Source: Halorarius litoreus | Lineage (GTDB): Archaea > Halobacteriota > Halobacteria > Halobacteriales > Haloarculaceae | DNA: 64,000 bases | Assembly: GCF_024362405.1 (NCBI RefSeq) | Contig: NZ_CP101454.1 | Span: 3,038,001-3,102,000, forward strand | Direction: 5' to 3' | Shown: one piece after another, positions 25,817-32,999 of the stretch | Layout: each line of letters starts with the position of its first letter | Position numbering within the stretch: the stretch's first letter is position 1 | Made by a program: the position numbers and the translations under genes | Notes under the pieces: generated by a model | Databases searched by the model: none | Told to the model about the DNA's origin: nothing | The model's input: only the letters and a program-made list of their open reading frames with translations

Positions 25817-27241
25817 ATGGTCCAAACTACCATCGCCACACGCGAGGGCTCGCCGACCGAAATCGAGCAAGGGTCCCTTGATGCGTTCGGACAACAGCTA
25901 CGAGGCGCGTTGCTCGGCCCCGACGACGATGGGTTCGAGGAGGCCACGCGGCTCTGGAACGGGATGATCGAGACACAGCCGGCGCTGGTCGTCCAGCCGA
26001 CGGGCACCGCGGACGTCGTGGCGGCCGTCGAGTTCGCCCGCGAACACGACCTCTCGCTGTCGGTGAAGGGCGGAGGACACAACATCGCCGGCACGGCGCT
26101 CGCTGACGGCGGACTCACCATCGACATGTCTCGGATGCGTGGCGTGTTCGTCGACCCCGACACGAAGACCGTGACGGCACAGGCCGGCTGTCTCCTCGGG
26201 GACGTCGACCGGGAGACGCAGCTCCACGGGCTCGCCACGCCGCTCGGCTTCATCTCCGAGACGGGGCTGGCGGGGCTGACACTCGGCGGCGGATTCGGCT
26301 ATCTGACACGGCGGTTCGGCTGGACCGTCGACAACCTGCTCGCGGTGGAGATCGTCACCGCCGACGGCGCGGTCCGGCGTGCCAGCCGTGAGGAGAACTC
26401 GGACCTCTTCTGGGGAATCCGCGGGGCTGGCGCGAACCTCGGTGTCGTCACGTCGTTCACCTACCGGCTCCACGAGGTCGGCCCGACCATCTACGGTGGG
26501 CTCGTCGCCTGGCCACACGAACGCGCCGACGAGGTTCTCCAGGTGTACAAGGCGCTCACGGCGACGGCGCCCCGTGAGCTGACGGCGTTCCTGATTCTCC
26601 TGCGGGCCCCGCCGGCCCCCTTCGTCCCGGAGGAGGCACAGGGCCAGCGCGCCATCGCGATGACGATCTGTTACAGCGGTGACCTCGACGAGGTCGAGAC
26701 GGTGTTGGAACCCATCCACTCGCTGGGCGACCCCGTCGTGAACCTGCTGCAGAAACAGTCGTACACCCAGCTCCAGTCGTCGCTCGACGACACCGAGCCC
26801 AAGGGGGCACACTACTACTGGAAGACGGAGTTCGCCCCCGAGCTGACCGACGAGATGCTCTCGACCATCGAGGGGTTGGCTGGTGAGTGTCCGATTCCCG
26901 GGGGCCAGCTCGTCGTCGCCCATCTCGAGGGGGCGCTCAACGAGCGTGACGGGGACGACGGCGTCGTCGGCAACCGCGACGCGAAGTTCGTGTACGGTGC
27001 GGCCGGGATGTGGGAACCGGACGAGCCTCGCGCGGAGGAGTTCCAGCAGTGGGTCCGCGACGCCTGGGAACAGCTCCGGCCGTTCTCGACCGGCAGTACG
27101 TACATCAACTTCCAGACCGCCGACGAGGGTGACGACCGCATCCGGGCGACGTACGGCGACAACTTCGAGCGGCTGGTCGCGCTCAAGGAGCAGTACGACC
27201 CGGACAACCTGTTCCGCTCCAACCGGAACGTGCGTGCCTAG
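25817..27241 (+). CDS. FAD-linked oxidoreductase, BBE/6-hydroxynicotine oxidase type
   Basis: A 474-residue flavoprotein of the PCMH/VAO superfamily. The FAD domain includes VKGGGHNIAG, where His88 is the usual 8-alpha-histidyl attachment point, and GLAGLTLGGGFGYLTRRFGWTVDNL. The second cysteinyl bond seen in berberine-bridge enzymes seems absent, because the segment before TLGGG (GLATPLGFISETG) has no Cys. The C-terminal BBE motif YDPDNLFRSNRN is intact. It probably oxidises a sugar, alcohol or amine using O2 or another acceptor. The TAG shares CTAG with the stop of the convergent dehydrogenase. Confidence 0.92.
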   Translation: MVQTTIATREGSPTEIEQGSLDAFGQQLRGALLGPDDDGFEEATRLWNGMIETQPALVVQPTGTADVVAAVEFAREHDLSLSVKGGGHNIAGTALADGGLTIDMSRMRGVFVDPDTKTVTAQAGCLLGDVDRETQLHGLATPLGFISETGLAGLTLGGGFGYLTRRFGWTVDNLLAVEIVTADGAVRRASREENSDLFWGIRGAGANLGVVTSFTYRLHEVGPTIYGGLVAWPHERADEVLQVYKALTATAPRELTAFLILLRAPPAPFVPEEAQGQRAIAMTICYSGDLDEVETVLEPIHSLGDPVVNLLQKQSYTQLQSSLDDTEPKGAHYYWKTEFAPELTDEMLSTIEGLAGECPIPGGQLVVAHLEGALNERDGDDGVVGNRDAKFVYGAAGMWEPDEPRAEEFQQWVRDAWEQLRPFSTGSTYINFQTADEGDDRIRATYGDNFERLVALKEQYDPDNLFRSNRNVRA

Positions 27242-29007
27242 TCGTCGGCGGGCGCAGGCTGGGCATCCAGTTCCGACGGGTCGACGCTCGCGTACCGCGC
27301 GATAGCGTCGAACCACTCGTCGCCGAACGTCTCGCCCGAGGTGATGCCGCGGACGTTCTCGACGCCGAACTGCTTGTCGACGAACGCCTTCGCGACGAGC
27401 GCCTTCCGGGCGTCGCCGTCGTCGAGGCTCTCCTGTCCCTCGCTGATGAGCAGCGCGGCACACACCACGTCGTAGGTGAGGCTCGCGAGTTCCTTCGCGT
27501 GGTACTGCGCGTAGTCGTCGTCCTCGCTCGCGAGCGTGACGAGCGCGGTCTGGAGGTCGGTGAATCGTTCCGAAACGGTCTCGACGGGGTCATCGAGGAA
27601 CGGGTGATCGATGTCGAGCAGTTCGTTCACGTACGGAATCAGTGCCTCGTGGGCCTGCTCCTTCCCGAGCACCCGCAGGAGGTCGAGCGAGAGGATGTTC
27701 GAGGTGCCCTCCCAGATGGGGAGGACCTGTGCGTCGCGCAGGAGTCGCTCGGTGACGTGTTCACGGACGTAGCCGTTGCCACCCAGGACCTCCATTGCGT
27801 AGGAGGTAACCGCGACCGATTTGCGGGCGGTCTCCTTCTTCGCGATGGGGACGAGCAGGCGCATGAGCTTCCACGCCTCGTCGCTTGTCTCGCCTTCGGC
27901 TTTGTACTGGTCGTAGAACCGTGCGGCTTCGAACGAGAACACCGCCGCCGCCTCGTAGTCCGCGGTCATCTCCACGAGGTCGCGTCTGAGGAGCGGATAC
28001 TGGTCGATGCGCTCGCCGAACGCTTCGCGGTTGGCGGCTCGGACCTTCGCCTCCAGCAGCGCGCGGCCCATCACGCCCACGGCACCCGTTGCGTTCGTCA
28101 GCCGCTCGTAGTTCATCATCTCGGCCATCGCCTTGAACCCCTGGCCCTCCTCGCCGACGAGGTAGCCCGTCGCGCCTCGGTATTCGATTTCGCCCGTCGG
28201 GACGGCGATGGTGCCGAGTTTGTCCTTCAGTCTGCGAAAGAGGGCGTCGTTGAGCTCGCCGCTCGGGAGCTCGCGGGGAACGAGGAACAGCGAGAGCCCC
28301 TTCGTTCCCTCGGGGGCGTCAGGGGTCCGTGCGAGTGCGAGCGCGCCCTGTGCGTCGATGTTCGAGCAGAACCACTTCTCACCGTACAGTTCGTACGTTC
28401 CGTCGTCCTGCGGTTCGGCACGGACCTCGTTCGCGCCCACGTCACTGCCACCCTGCTTCTCGGTGAGGAACATCGCGCCCTCGATGTGCTCGTCGTAGTC
28501 GCGCGAGGTGAGCCCCTGGAAGTAGTCGTCAAGCGAGCCGTCGTCGAACGCGTCGAGAACGATGGCCGCGCCGGTGGTCATGGAGGCGGGGCAGGCGAAC
28601 CCGGTGTCACAGTAGCCCAGAAGGGTCTGCATCATCAGGACGTGGGCGAACCCCACCGGCTCGTCTCGTCCAGGTGGTGCGTGGAACGCGTCGTGCGTCA
28701 GCCCGAACTCCTCGTAGGTGATGCGCTCGGTCTCGAACTGGTCGGGGTGGTACTCGACGTAGTTCTGGACCTCGCCGTCCTTGTTGTAGGTGTGGAGCTG
28801 GGGACCGTGGCGGTCGATGCGGTCGGAGTTGTCCGCGATGGTGTGCCCCAGCGCCTCGCCGTAGCCCGAGAGGACCGACTCCGCCCACTCGTACTCGTCG
28901 TCGGGGTAGACCCGCTCGGCCTCGTACTGGAGCGTGGGGTCGAGCGCCCAGTAGTTGCAGTCGCGCCCGGACTCGTAGGCGCCGTAGTCGATGGGGTCCG
29001 TTGACAT
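27238..29007 (-). CDS. AidB-like acyl-CoA dehydrogenase
   Basis: A 589-residue flavoprotein of the acyl-CoA dehydrogenase superfamily, in the longer AidB-like branch. The N-terminal ~100 residues are an extra domain. The FAD core includes CPASMTTGAAIVLD, GAMFLTEKQGGSDVGANEV, EKWFCSNIDAQGAL, LVGEEGQGFKAMAEMMNYERL and VLGGNGYVREHVTERLLRDAQVLPIWEGTSNILSLD, where the Glu of WEGTSN is near the catalytic-base position of this branch. It may dehydrogenate a branched or long acyl-CoA. The ATG two codons upstream (29013) is an alternative. Divergent from the enoyl-CoA hydratase, the likely next step. Confidence 0.93.
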   Translation of the reverse strand: MSTDPIDYGAYESGRDCNYWALDPTLQYEAERVYPDDEYEWAESVLSGYGEALGHTIADNSDRIDRHGPQLHTYNKDGEVQNYVEYHPDQFETERITYEEFGLTHDAFHAPPGRDEPVGFAHVLMMQTLLGYCDTGFACPASMTTGAAIVLDAFDDGSLDDYFQGLTSRDYDEHIEGAMFLTEKQGGSDVGANEVRAEPQDDGTYELYGEKWFCSNIDAQGALALARTPDAPEGTKGLSLFLVPRELPSGELNDALFRRLKDKLGTIAVPTGEIEYRGATGYLVGEEGQGFKAMAEMMNYERLTNATGAVGVMGRALLEAKVRAANREAFGERIDQYPLLRRDLVEMTADYEAAAVFSFEAARFYDQYKAEGETSDEAWKLMRLLVPIAKKETARKSVAVTSYAMEVLGGNGYVREHVTERLLRDAQVLPIWEGTSNILSLDLLRVLGKEQAHEALIPYVNELLDIDHPFLDDPVETVSERFTDLQTALVTLASEDDDYAQYHAKELASLTYDVVCAALLISEGQESLDDGDARKALVAKAFVDKQFGVENVRGITSGETFGDEWFDAIARYASVDPSELDAQPAPADD

Positions 29008-29084
29008 ATGCAATGGTGTGGCTGTCGCGTGGTATCAACGTTCGGTTCGGACGAGCGACAACTTCGCGCCGCGAATAATCGTTC

Positions 29085-29099
29085 AACGAGTTTCTCGTT
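29085..29099. promoter_or_regulatory. Inverted repeat AACGAG-TTT-CTCGTT in divergent promoter
   Basis: A perfect 6-bp inverted repeat with a 3-bp centre lies in the 144-nt gap between the divergent AidB-like dehydrogenase and the enoyl-CoA hydratase, ~78 nt from one start and ~52 nt from the other. It is a candidate shared operator for both. Confidence 0.4.
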
Positions 29100-29151
29100 T
29101 TCCCCGTTCCAAAAGACGTTTCCTGTGGGGGTTCGCACGACTCTCTCACGC

Positions 29152-29958
29152 ATGGTATCCGGTGACGACCTCTCCAACGACGACCTCGCCGTCGAGGTGG
29201 CGGACGACGGGCTGGTGATACGGGCGACTATCGACCGCCCGGACCAGCGGAACGCGCTGAACGACAACGTGCTCGGGGGCCTGGGTGACGTACTCGCCGC
29301 TGCAGACGAGGGCGACGCGCGCGTCGTCGTCATCCGCGGCGCAGGGGGCAACTTCTGTGCCGGCGGCGACCTCAAGAGCATGGCCTCCTCGCTGGGGCAG
29401 GGCTCGCAGGCCTACCGCCAGGGTTTCTCGGGGCTCGCGGAGCTGATGGACCAGCTCGTGAACACCGCGGCGCTGACCGTCGCCGCCGTCGAGGGCTACT
29501 GCCTCGCCGGTGGGATGGGCCTCGCCGCGTCGTGTGACCTCATCGTCGCGAGCGAGGAAGCGACGTTCGGAACTCCTGAAGTGGACATCGGGCTGTTCCC
29601 CGCACAGGCGCTCGTCCCCATCATGCGGACGGTGAACGAGAAGCAGGGGCTCAAGCTCCTGTTCACGGGCGAGCACATCGACGCGGCGAAGGCGTACGAG
29701 ATCGGCTTCACGACCGAGACCTACGACGCGGACAACTTCGACGAGGACCTCGACGCGCTCGTCGACGACCTTGCCTCGTCGTCGCCCGTCATGATCGAGA
29801 TGGGGAAGGAGGCGTTCTACAACCAGCGCGACATGGGGTTCGACGAGGCGCTGTCGTACATGAAGGAGGTCATCGCGCTCATCGCCATGTCGGAAGACAC
29901 CGAGGAGGGCATCAACGCCTTCCTGATGGACCAGGAACCGGAGTGGAAGGGGCGATAA
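29152..29958 (+). CDS. Enoyl-CoA hydratase/isomerase family protein
   Basis: A 268-residue crotonase-fold enzyme acting on acyl-CoA thioesters in the cytoplasm. Oxyanion-hole segments are RPDQRNALNDNVL followed by GGNFCAGGDLKSM and AAVEGYCLAGGMGLAASCDLIVA. FGTPEVDIGLFP supplies a Glu at a usual catalytic position. MVSGDDL was chosen because the longer reading from 29008 runs through the divergent promoter. Only 3 nt separate it from the BKACE gene, so the two form an operon. Confidence 0.92.
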   Translation: MVSGDDLSNDDLAVEVADDGLVIRATIDRPDQRNALNDNVLGGLGDVLAAADEGDARVVVIRGAGGNFCAGGDLKSMASSLGQGSQAYRQGFSGLAELMDQLVNTAALTVAAVEGYCLAGGMGLAASCDLIVASEEATFGTPEVDIGLFPAQALVPIMRTVNEKQGLKLLFTGEHIDAAKAYEIGFTTETYDADNFDEDLDALVDDLASSSPVMIEMGKEAFYNQRDMGFDEALSYMKEVIALIAMSEDTEEGINAFLMDQEPEWKGR

Positions 29959-29961
29959 CAC

Positions 29962-30846
29962 ATGGAGCAGGAATCAGTCAAGGGGAACGACCCTGACACG
30001 GCGATTATCTCGGCAGCGCTCACCGGCGCGCTCACGACGCGCGACCAGTGTGAACACATTCCCTACACCCCCGAGGAAATCGCGGCGGACGCCGCGGCCG
30101 CCCGCGAGCAGGGGGCGGCGGTCGCACACATCCACGCGCGAACGGAGAACGGCTCTCCGACGTTCGACACAGAGGTGTACCAGCGGATTCACGACGCGGT
30201 GCGCGAGCGAACAGACATCCTCATCAACTTCTCCACGGGTGCGCTTCACGAGCCCGTCGAGAGCCGTGTCGAGTACGTCGAGGAGACGGAGCCGAACATC
30301 GCGGCGCTCAACATGGGCTCGATGAACTACGCGAAGTATTCGGAGTCGAGAGACGACTTCGTGTTCGACATGGTCTTTCAAAATCCGTTCCAGGAGATTC
30401 GCCAGTTCCTGCAGGCGATGAACGACCACGGCGTGAAGCCCGAACTGGAGTGTTTCGACACGGGGCACATCGGGAACATCCGGCCGTTCCTGAAGTCGGG
30501 GGAACTCGAACACCCCATCCACTTCTCGCTCATCATGGGCGTCCTCGGCGGGATTCCCGCGACCGTCGAGAACCTCGCCCACCAGGTGCGCCAGCTCCCC
30601 GACAGCGCCAACTGGCAGGTCATCGGCATCTCCCGCGACCAGTGGCAGCTGGTGGCGGCGGCGCTCTCGATGGGCGGGAACGTCCGTGTCGGCCTCGAAG
30701 ACAACTTCTACCTCCCCAACGGCGAGATGGCGACGAACCCCGAACTCGTCGGGAAAGCCGCCGAGATGGCTCGGGACGTGGGGCGCGAGCCGGCGACGCC
30801 CGCCGAAGCCGCCGAAATCATGGACGTCGACGCGCCGCACCTCTGA
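29962..30846 (+). CDS. Beta-keto acid cleavage enzyme (BKACE, DUF849)
   Basis: A 294-residue Zn-dependent TIM-barrel enzyme of the BKACE family, which condenses a beta-keto acid with acetyl-CoA to give acetoacetate and a new acyl-CoA. Visible motifs are ALTGALTT at the start, the metal-binding HIHAR, LINFSTGA, ELECFDTGHIGNI, the long loop LIMGVLGGIPATVENL and GNVRVGLEDNFYLPNGEMATN with the conserved Glu. The family accepts many keto acids (3-keto-5-aminohexanoate, dehydrocarnitine, succinate derivatives); the substrate here is unknown. Second gene of an operon with the enoyl-CoA hydratase. Confidence 0.93.
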   Translation: MEQESVKGNDPDTAIISAALTGALTTRDQCEHIPYTPEEIAADAAAAREQGAAVAHIHARTENGSPTFDTEVYQRIHDAVRERTDILINFSTGALHEPVESRVEYVEETEPNIAALNMGSMNYAKYSESRDDFVFDMVFQNPFQEIRQFLQAMNDHGVKPELECFDTGHIGNIRPFLKSGELEHPIHFSLIMGVLGGIPATVENLAHQVRQLPDSANWQVIGISRDQWQLVAAALSMGGNVRVGLEDNFYLPNGEMATNPELVGKAAEMARDVGREPATPAEAAEIMDVDAPHL

Positions 30847-30905
30847 GTCGGTCGCGGCGCTGTCGACCACTCGGCGACTGGGCCGAACTCTGCACCGTGG
30901 CGTGC

Positions 30906-31331
30906 CTACTGTGAGGTGTGTGACCGCCGCGTTCCGGCGGCCCAGCTACCGACCATCGCACCCAGTTCGCCGCCCAGCCCCCCGAGTACGAATGCGAGTC
31001 CGGTAACCGCAAGCGCGAGCGCGACGAGAGCGGCCGAGAACCATAGCGGGTTCGACAGGCTCCCAACCGTTTCGAGCATGTCGACCAGTAGCCAGAGCGC
31101 CGGCAGCGCGCCGACGACGCCGGCACGGACCCCGACACCGGTGCTCGTGCCGGTCCTGCACTCGGCGAGGTATCCCGCGAGGAACCCGCCGACGAGCACC
31201 GCGGAGAGCGACAGCTCGGAGCCGGTTTCCAGGTAGCTGGCGGCCGTGAACGGGATGGACACCAGCCCCCCCACGAGTGCGTACCGCCACGTGTCCGGTA
31301 GCGACCGGCCGGGGGACACGGTCCGAGACAT
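30906..31331 (-). CDS. Small four-helix membrane protein, DUF5518-like
   Basis: A 141-residue membrane protein with about four helices. Its pattern ALVGGLVSIPFTAASYLETGSELSLSAVLVGGFLAGYLA resembles the small haloarchaeal DUF5518 group (assignment from memory). No catalytic motif is visible. It follows the MFS transporter on the same strand after 96 nt and is convergent with BKACE. Confidence 0.68.
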   Translation of the reverse strand: MSRTVSPGRSLPDTWRYALVGGLVSIPFTAASYLETGSELSLSAVLVGGFLAGYLAECRTGTSTGVGVRAGVVGALPALWLLVDMLETVGSLSNPLWFSAALVALALAVTGLAFVLGGLGGELGAMVGSWAAGTRRSHTSQ

Positions 31332-31427
31332 GCATACGAAATGTCATCCCCGGCAGATAAAAATGTTGATAGAATGAGATGGCGTGGCAACACTCCCGGA
31401 CGCTTGCGTGTCAGCCCGGTGCGCAGC

Positions 31428-32708
31428 TCAGTCGTCGCCGACACCGGCTGCGACAGTCTCCTGTGCGGCGACCTCTCCACGGCCGTCGAGGTGGAGCTTC
31501 GTGACGAGGAGCAGGCCGACGAGCGTCGGGCCGGCCACGAACACCGCCGACGCTTCCAGTCCGTAGGCCGTGAGCACCTGCGCGCCGGCGATGCTGGCGG
31601 CTACGGCCCCGATTTGCGACAGTGAGAGGATGACGCCCGCCATCGTCCCGACGTGCGTGGGGTCGATGTCCGCGAGCTCGCCGGGCAGGAGGTAGAACAT
31701 CGCGTTGAGGCCGCCGCCGAACAGCCCCGCGACGGCCATCCCGAGGACGAACGCGGGCAGCGACGGCGCGACCCCCGTGAGGAGGACGCCGAGCGAGAGC
31801 CCGAGGATGCCCATGTACAGCCCGAGTCGACGGCTGTACTTGTCAGAGAGCACGGGCAGCCCGATCGCGCCGATGGTCGCGAGGAACAGCGGCGTCCCGA
31901 GCAGGTACTCCGGGACGTCGAACGTGTGTGCGTCCGCGAACTCCGGGAGGACAGCGAGCGAGCCGAGGATGGCCCAGAACGCGAGGCCGGTGAGCGCGAC
32001 GGCCCACGGTGTCGAGGGTGACCGGAGGACGGCGGACAGCGACTCCCGGAGCGGAACCCCCTCGCTCGTGGAAAACGGGAGCCCGGTCTCGGGGTTCGTC
32101 GGGCGTTCGTTCTCGTGGGGGGAGCGAACGAGCAGGAGCCACAGCACGCCGGCGGCGACGGTGAGCCCCCCGTAGAGCAGGAAGACGCCCTGCCAGTCGC
32201 CGACCGCTCCCAGGACCGTCCCCGCCGAGAGCGAGAGGGCGAGCCCCGCGGCGAGCGTGTTCCCCGACATGAGAATCCCCTGTCCGAGCCCGAGTTGTCG
32301 GGAGGGGAACCACTCGGTGACGACCTTGATGAGGTTCGGATTGACGAGCCCCATACCGACGGCGGCGACCACACTCACGAGTACCTGCCCGAGAAGCGAG
32401 GGGACGGCGAACCGGAGCGCCGTCGCGAGTCCGGCGAACACGGCGCCGAGGCCGACGACGTACCGGACGGGGTACTTGTCACCGAGTGCGCCACCCGGTA
32501 ACTGCGTGAACACCAGCCCAAAACTGACCGCGGCGTAGACGACAACGACCTGCTGCCACGGGGTGCCGAGGTCCGGGGCCATCGCTTGCTTCAGTGGCGG
32601 AACGGCCTGCCAGATGAGCGCGATACACGTCGCGTGCACGAGGAACGCGACCACCAGCACGACCCACCGGTACCGGACGCCCCCCTCCGATTGGCCCGTC
32701 TCGACCAT
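31428..32708 (-). CDS. MFS transporter
   Basis: A 426-residue, 12-helix major facilitator. The loop 2-3 signature is visible as GGALGDKYPVRYVVGLG, and a related one in the second half is VLSDKYSRRLGLYMG. Helix five includes LGLGQGILMSGNTLAAGLALSL. The transporter sits among acyl-CoA catabolic genes, so organic-acid uptake fits, but no substrate can be read from the sequence. The ATG at 32708 is preferred to one 20 codons upstream because MVETGQSEG begins the normal short acidic N-tail. Confidence 0.9.
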   Translation of the reverse strand: MVETGQSEGGVRYRWVVLVVAFLVHATCIALIWQAVPPLKQAMAPDLGTPWQQVVVVYAAVSFGLVFTQLPGGALGDKYPVRYVVGLGAVFAGLATALRFAVPSLLGQVLVSVVAAVGMGLVNPNLIKVVTEWFPSRQLGLGQGILMSGNTLAAGLALSLSAGTVLGAVGDWQGVFLLYGGLTVAAGVLWLLLVRSPHENERPTNPETGLPFSTSEGVPLRESLSAVLRSPSTPWAVALTGLAFWAILGSLAVLPEFADAHTFDVPEYLLGTPLFLATIGAIGLPVLSDKYSRRLGLYMGILGLSLGVLLTGVAPSLPAFVLGMAVAGLFGGGLNAMFYLLPGELADIDPTHVGTMAGVILSLSQIGAVAASIAGAQVLTAYGLEASAVFVAGPTLVGLLLVTKLHLDGRGEVAAQETVAAGVGDD

Positions 32709-32774
32709 ATTGCGAGAGGTTGACAAGCACAGGTAAGTGTTGCCCCGAGTATGCGGGGGAGCCAGCATCCGCGA

Positions 32775-32976
32775 GGCCCGAAGGGCCGAGTGGTTCCCGG
32801 CACGCGAGCGGAGCGAGCGTGCCGTAGCGCCCGCTGATCGGCGCGCCGCAGGCGCGAAGGGAGCAGGCGCTATTTTTCCGCAAGTTTTTGCCGTTAGCAG
32901 ACCGCGCCGCGGTCTGCTAGCCCGTCGGATTCCGCTGGAATCCGACGACGGGGGGTTGAGTGCGCCGGAGGCGCAC
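32775..32976. repeat. Cluster of six GC-rich hairpins, mostly with three-base loops
   Basis: In the 291-nt gap between the carboxyltransferase and the MFS gene there are six inverted repeats. 32775-32787: 5-bp stem, loop GAA. 32799-32823: 7-bp stem. 32842-32856: 6-bp stem, loop GCA, nested inside an imperfect 10-bp stem 32826-32835/32862-32871. 32895-32919: perfect 11-bp stem, loop GCC. 32923-32947: perfect 11-bp stem, loop GCT. 32960-32976: 7-bp stem, loop GGA. Two T-runs (TATTTTT at 32871, GTTTTT at 32884) lie between them. This is not a CRISPR (the stems differ) and is more structured than a simple terminator. Confidence 0.75.
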
Positions 32977-32989
32977 GAAGCCCTCGCGC

Positions 32990-32994
32990 AAAAA
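32990..32994 (-). terminator. Oligo-T terminator after the carboxyltransferase
   Basis: On the minus strand, TTTTT occurs 5 nt after the TAA of the carboxyltransferase gene, followed at once by the GC hairpin 32960-32976. Oligo-T is the known archaeal termination signal. Confidence 0.4.
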
Positions 32995-32999
32995 GTGCA

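Noticed and set aside
26040..26310. Bicovalent flavin attachment in the oxidoreductase
   Set aside because: His88 is present but the Cys expected before the LGGG segment is missing; Cys125 is in the wrong place.
25898..27463. A long minus-strand frame opposite the flavin oxidoreductase
   Set aside because: Shadow; the plus strand carries the full BBE-type enzyme.
32775..32976. CRISPR array or insertion sequence
   Set aside because: The stems differ in sequence, there are no equal spacers, no cas genes, no transposase and no terminal repeats.
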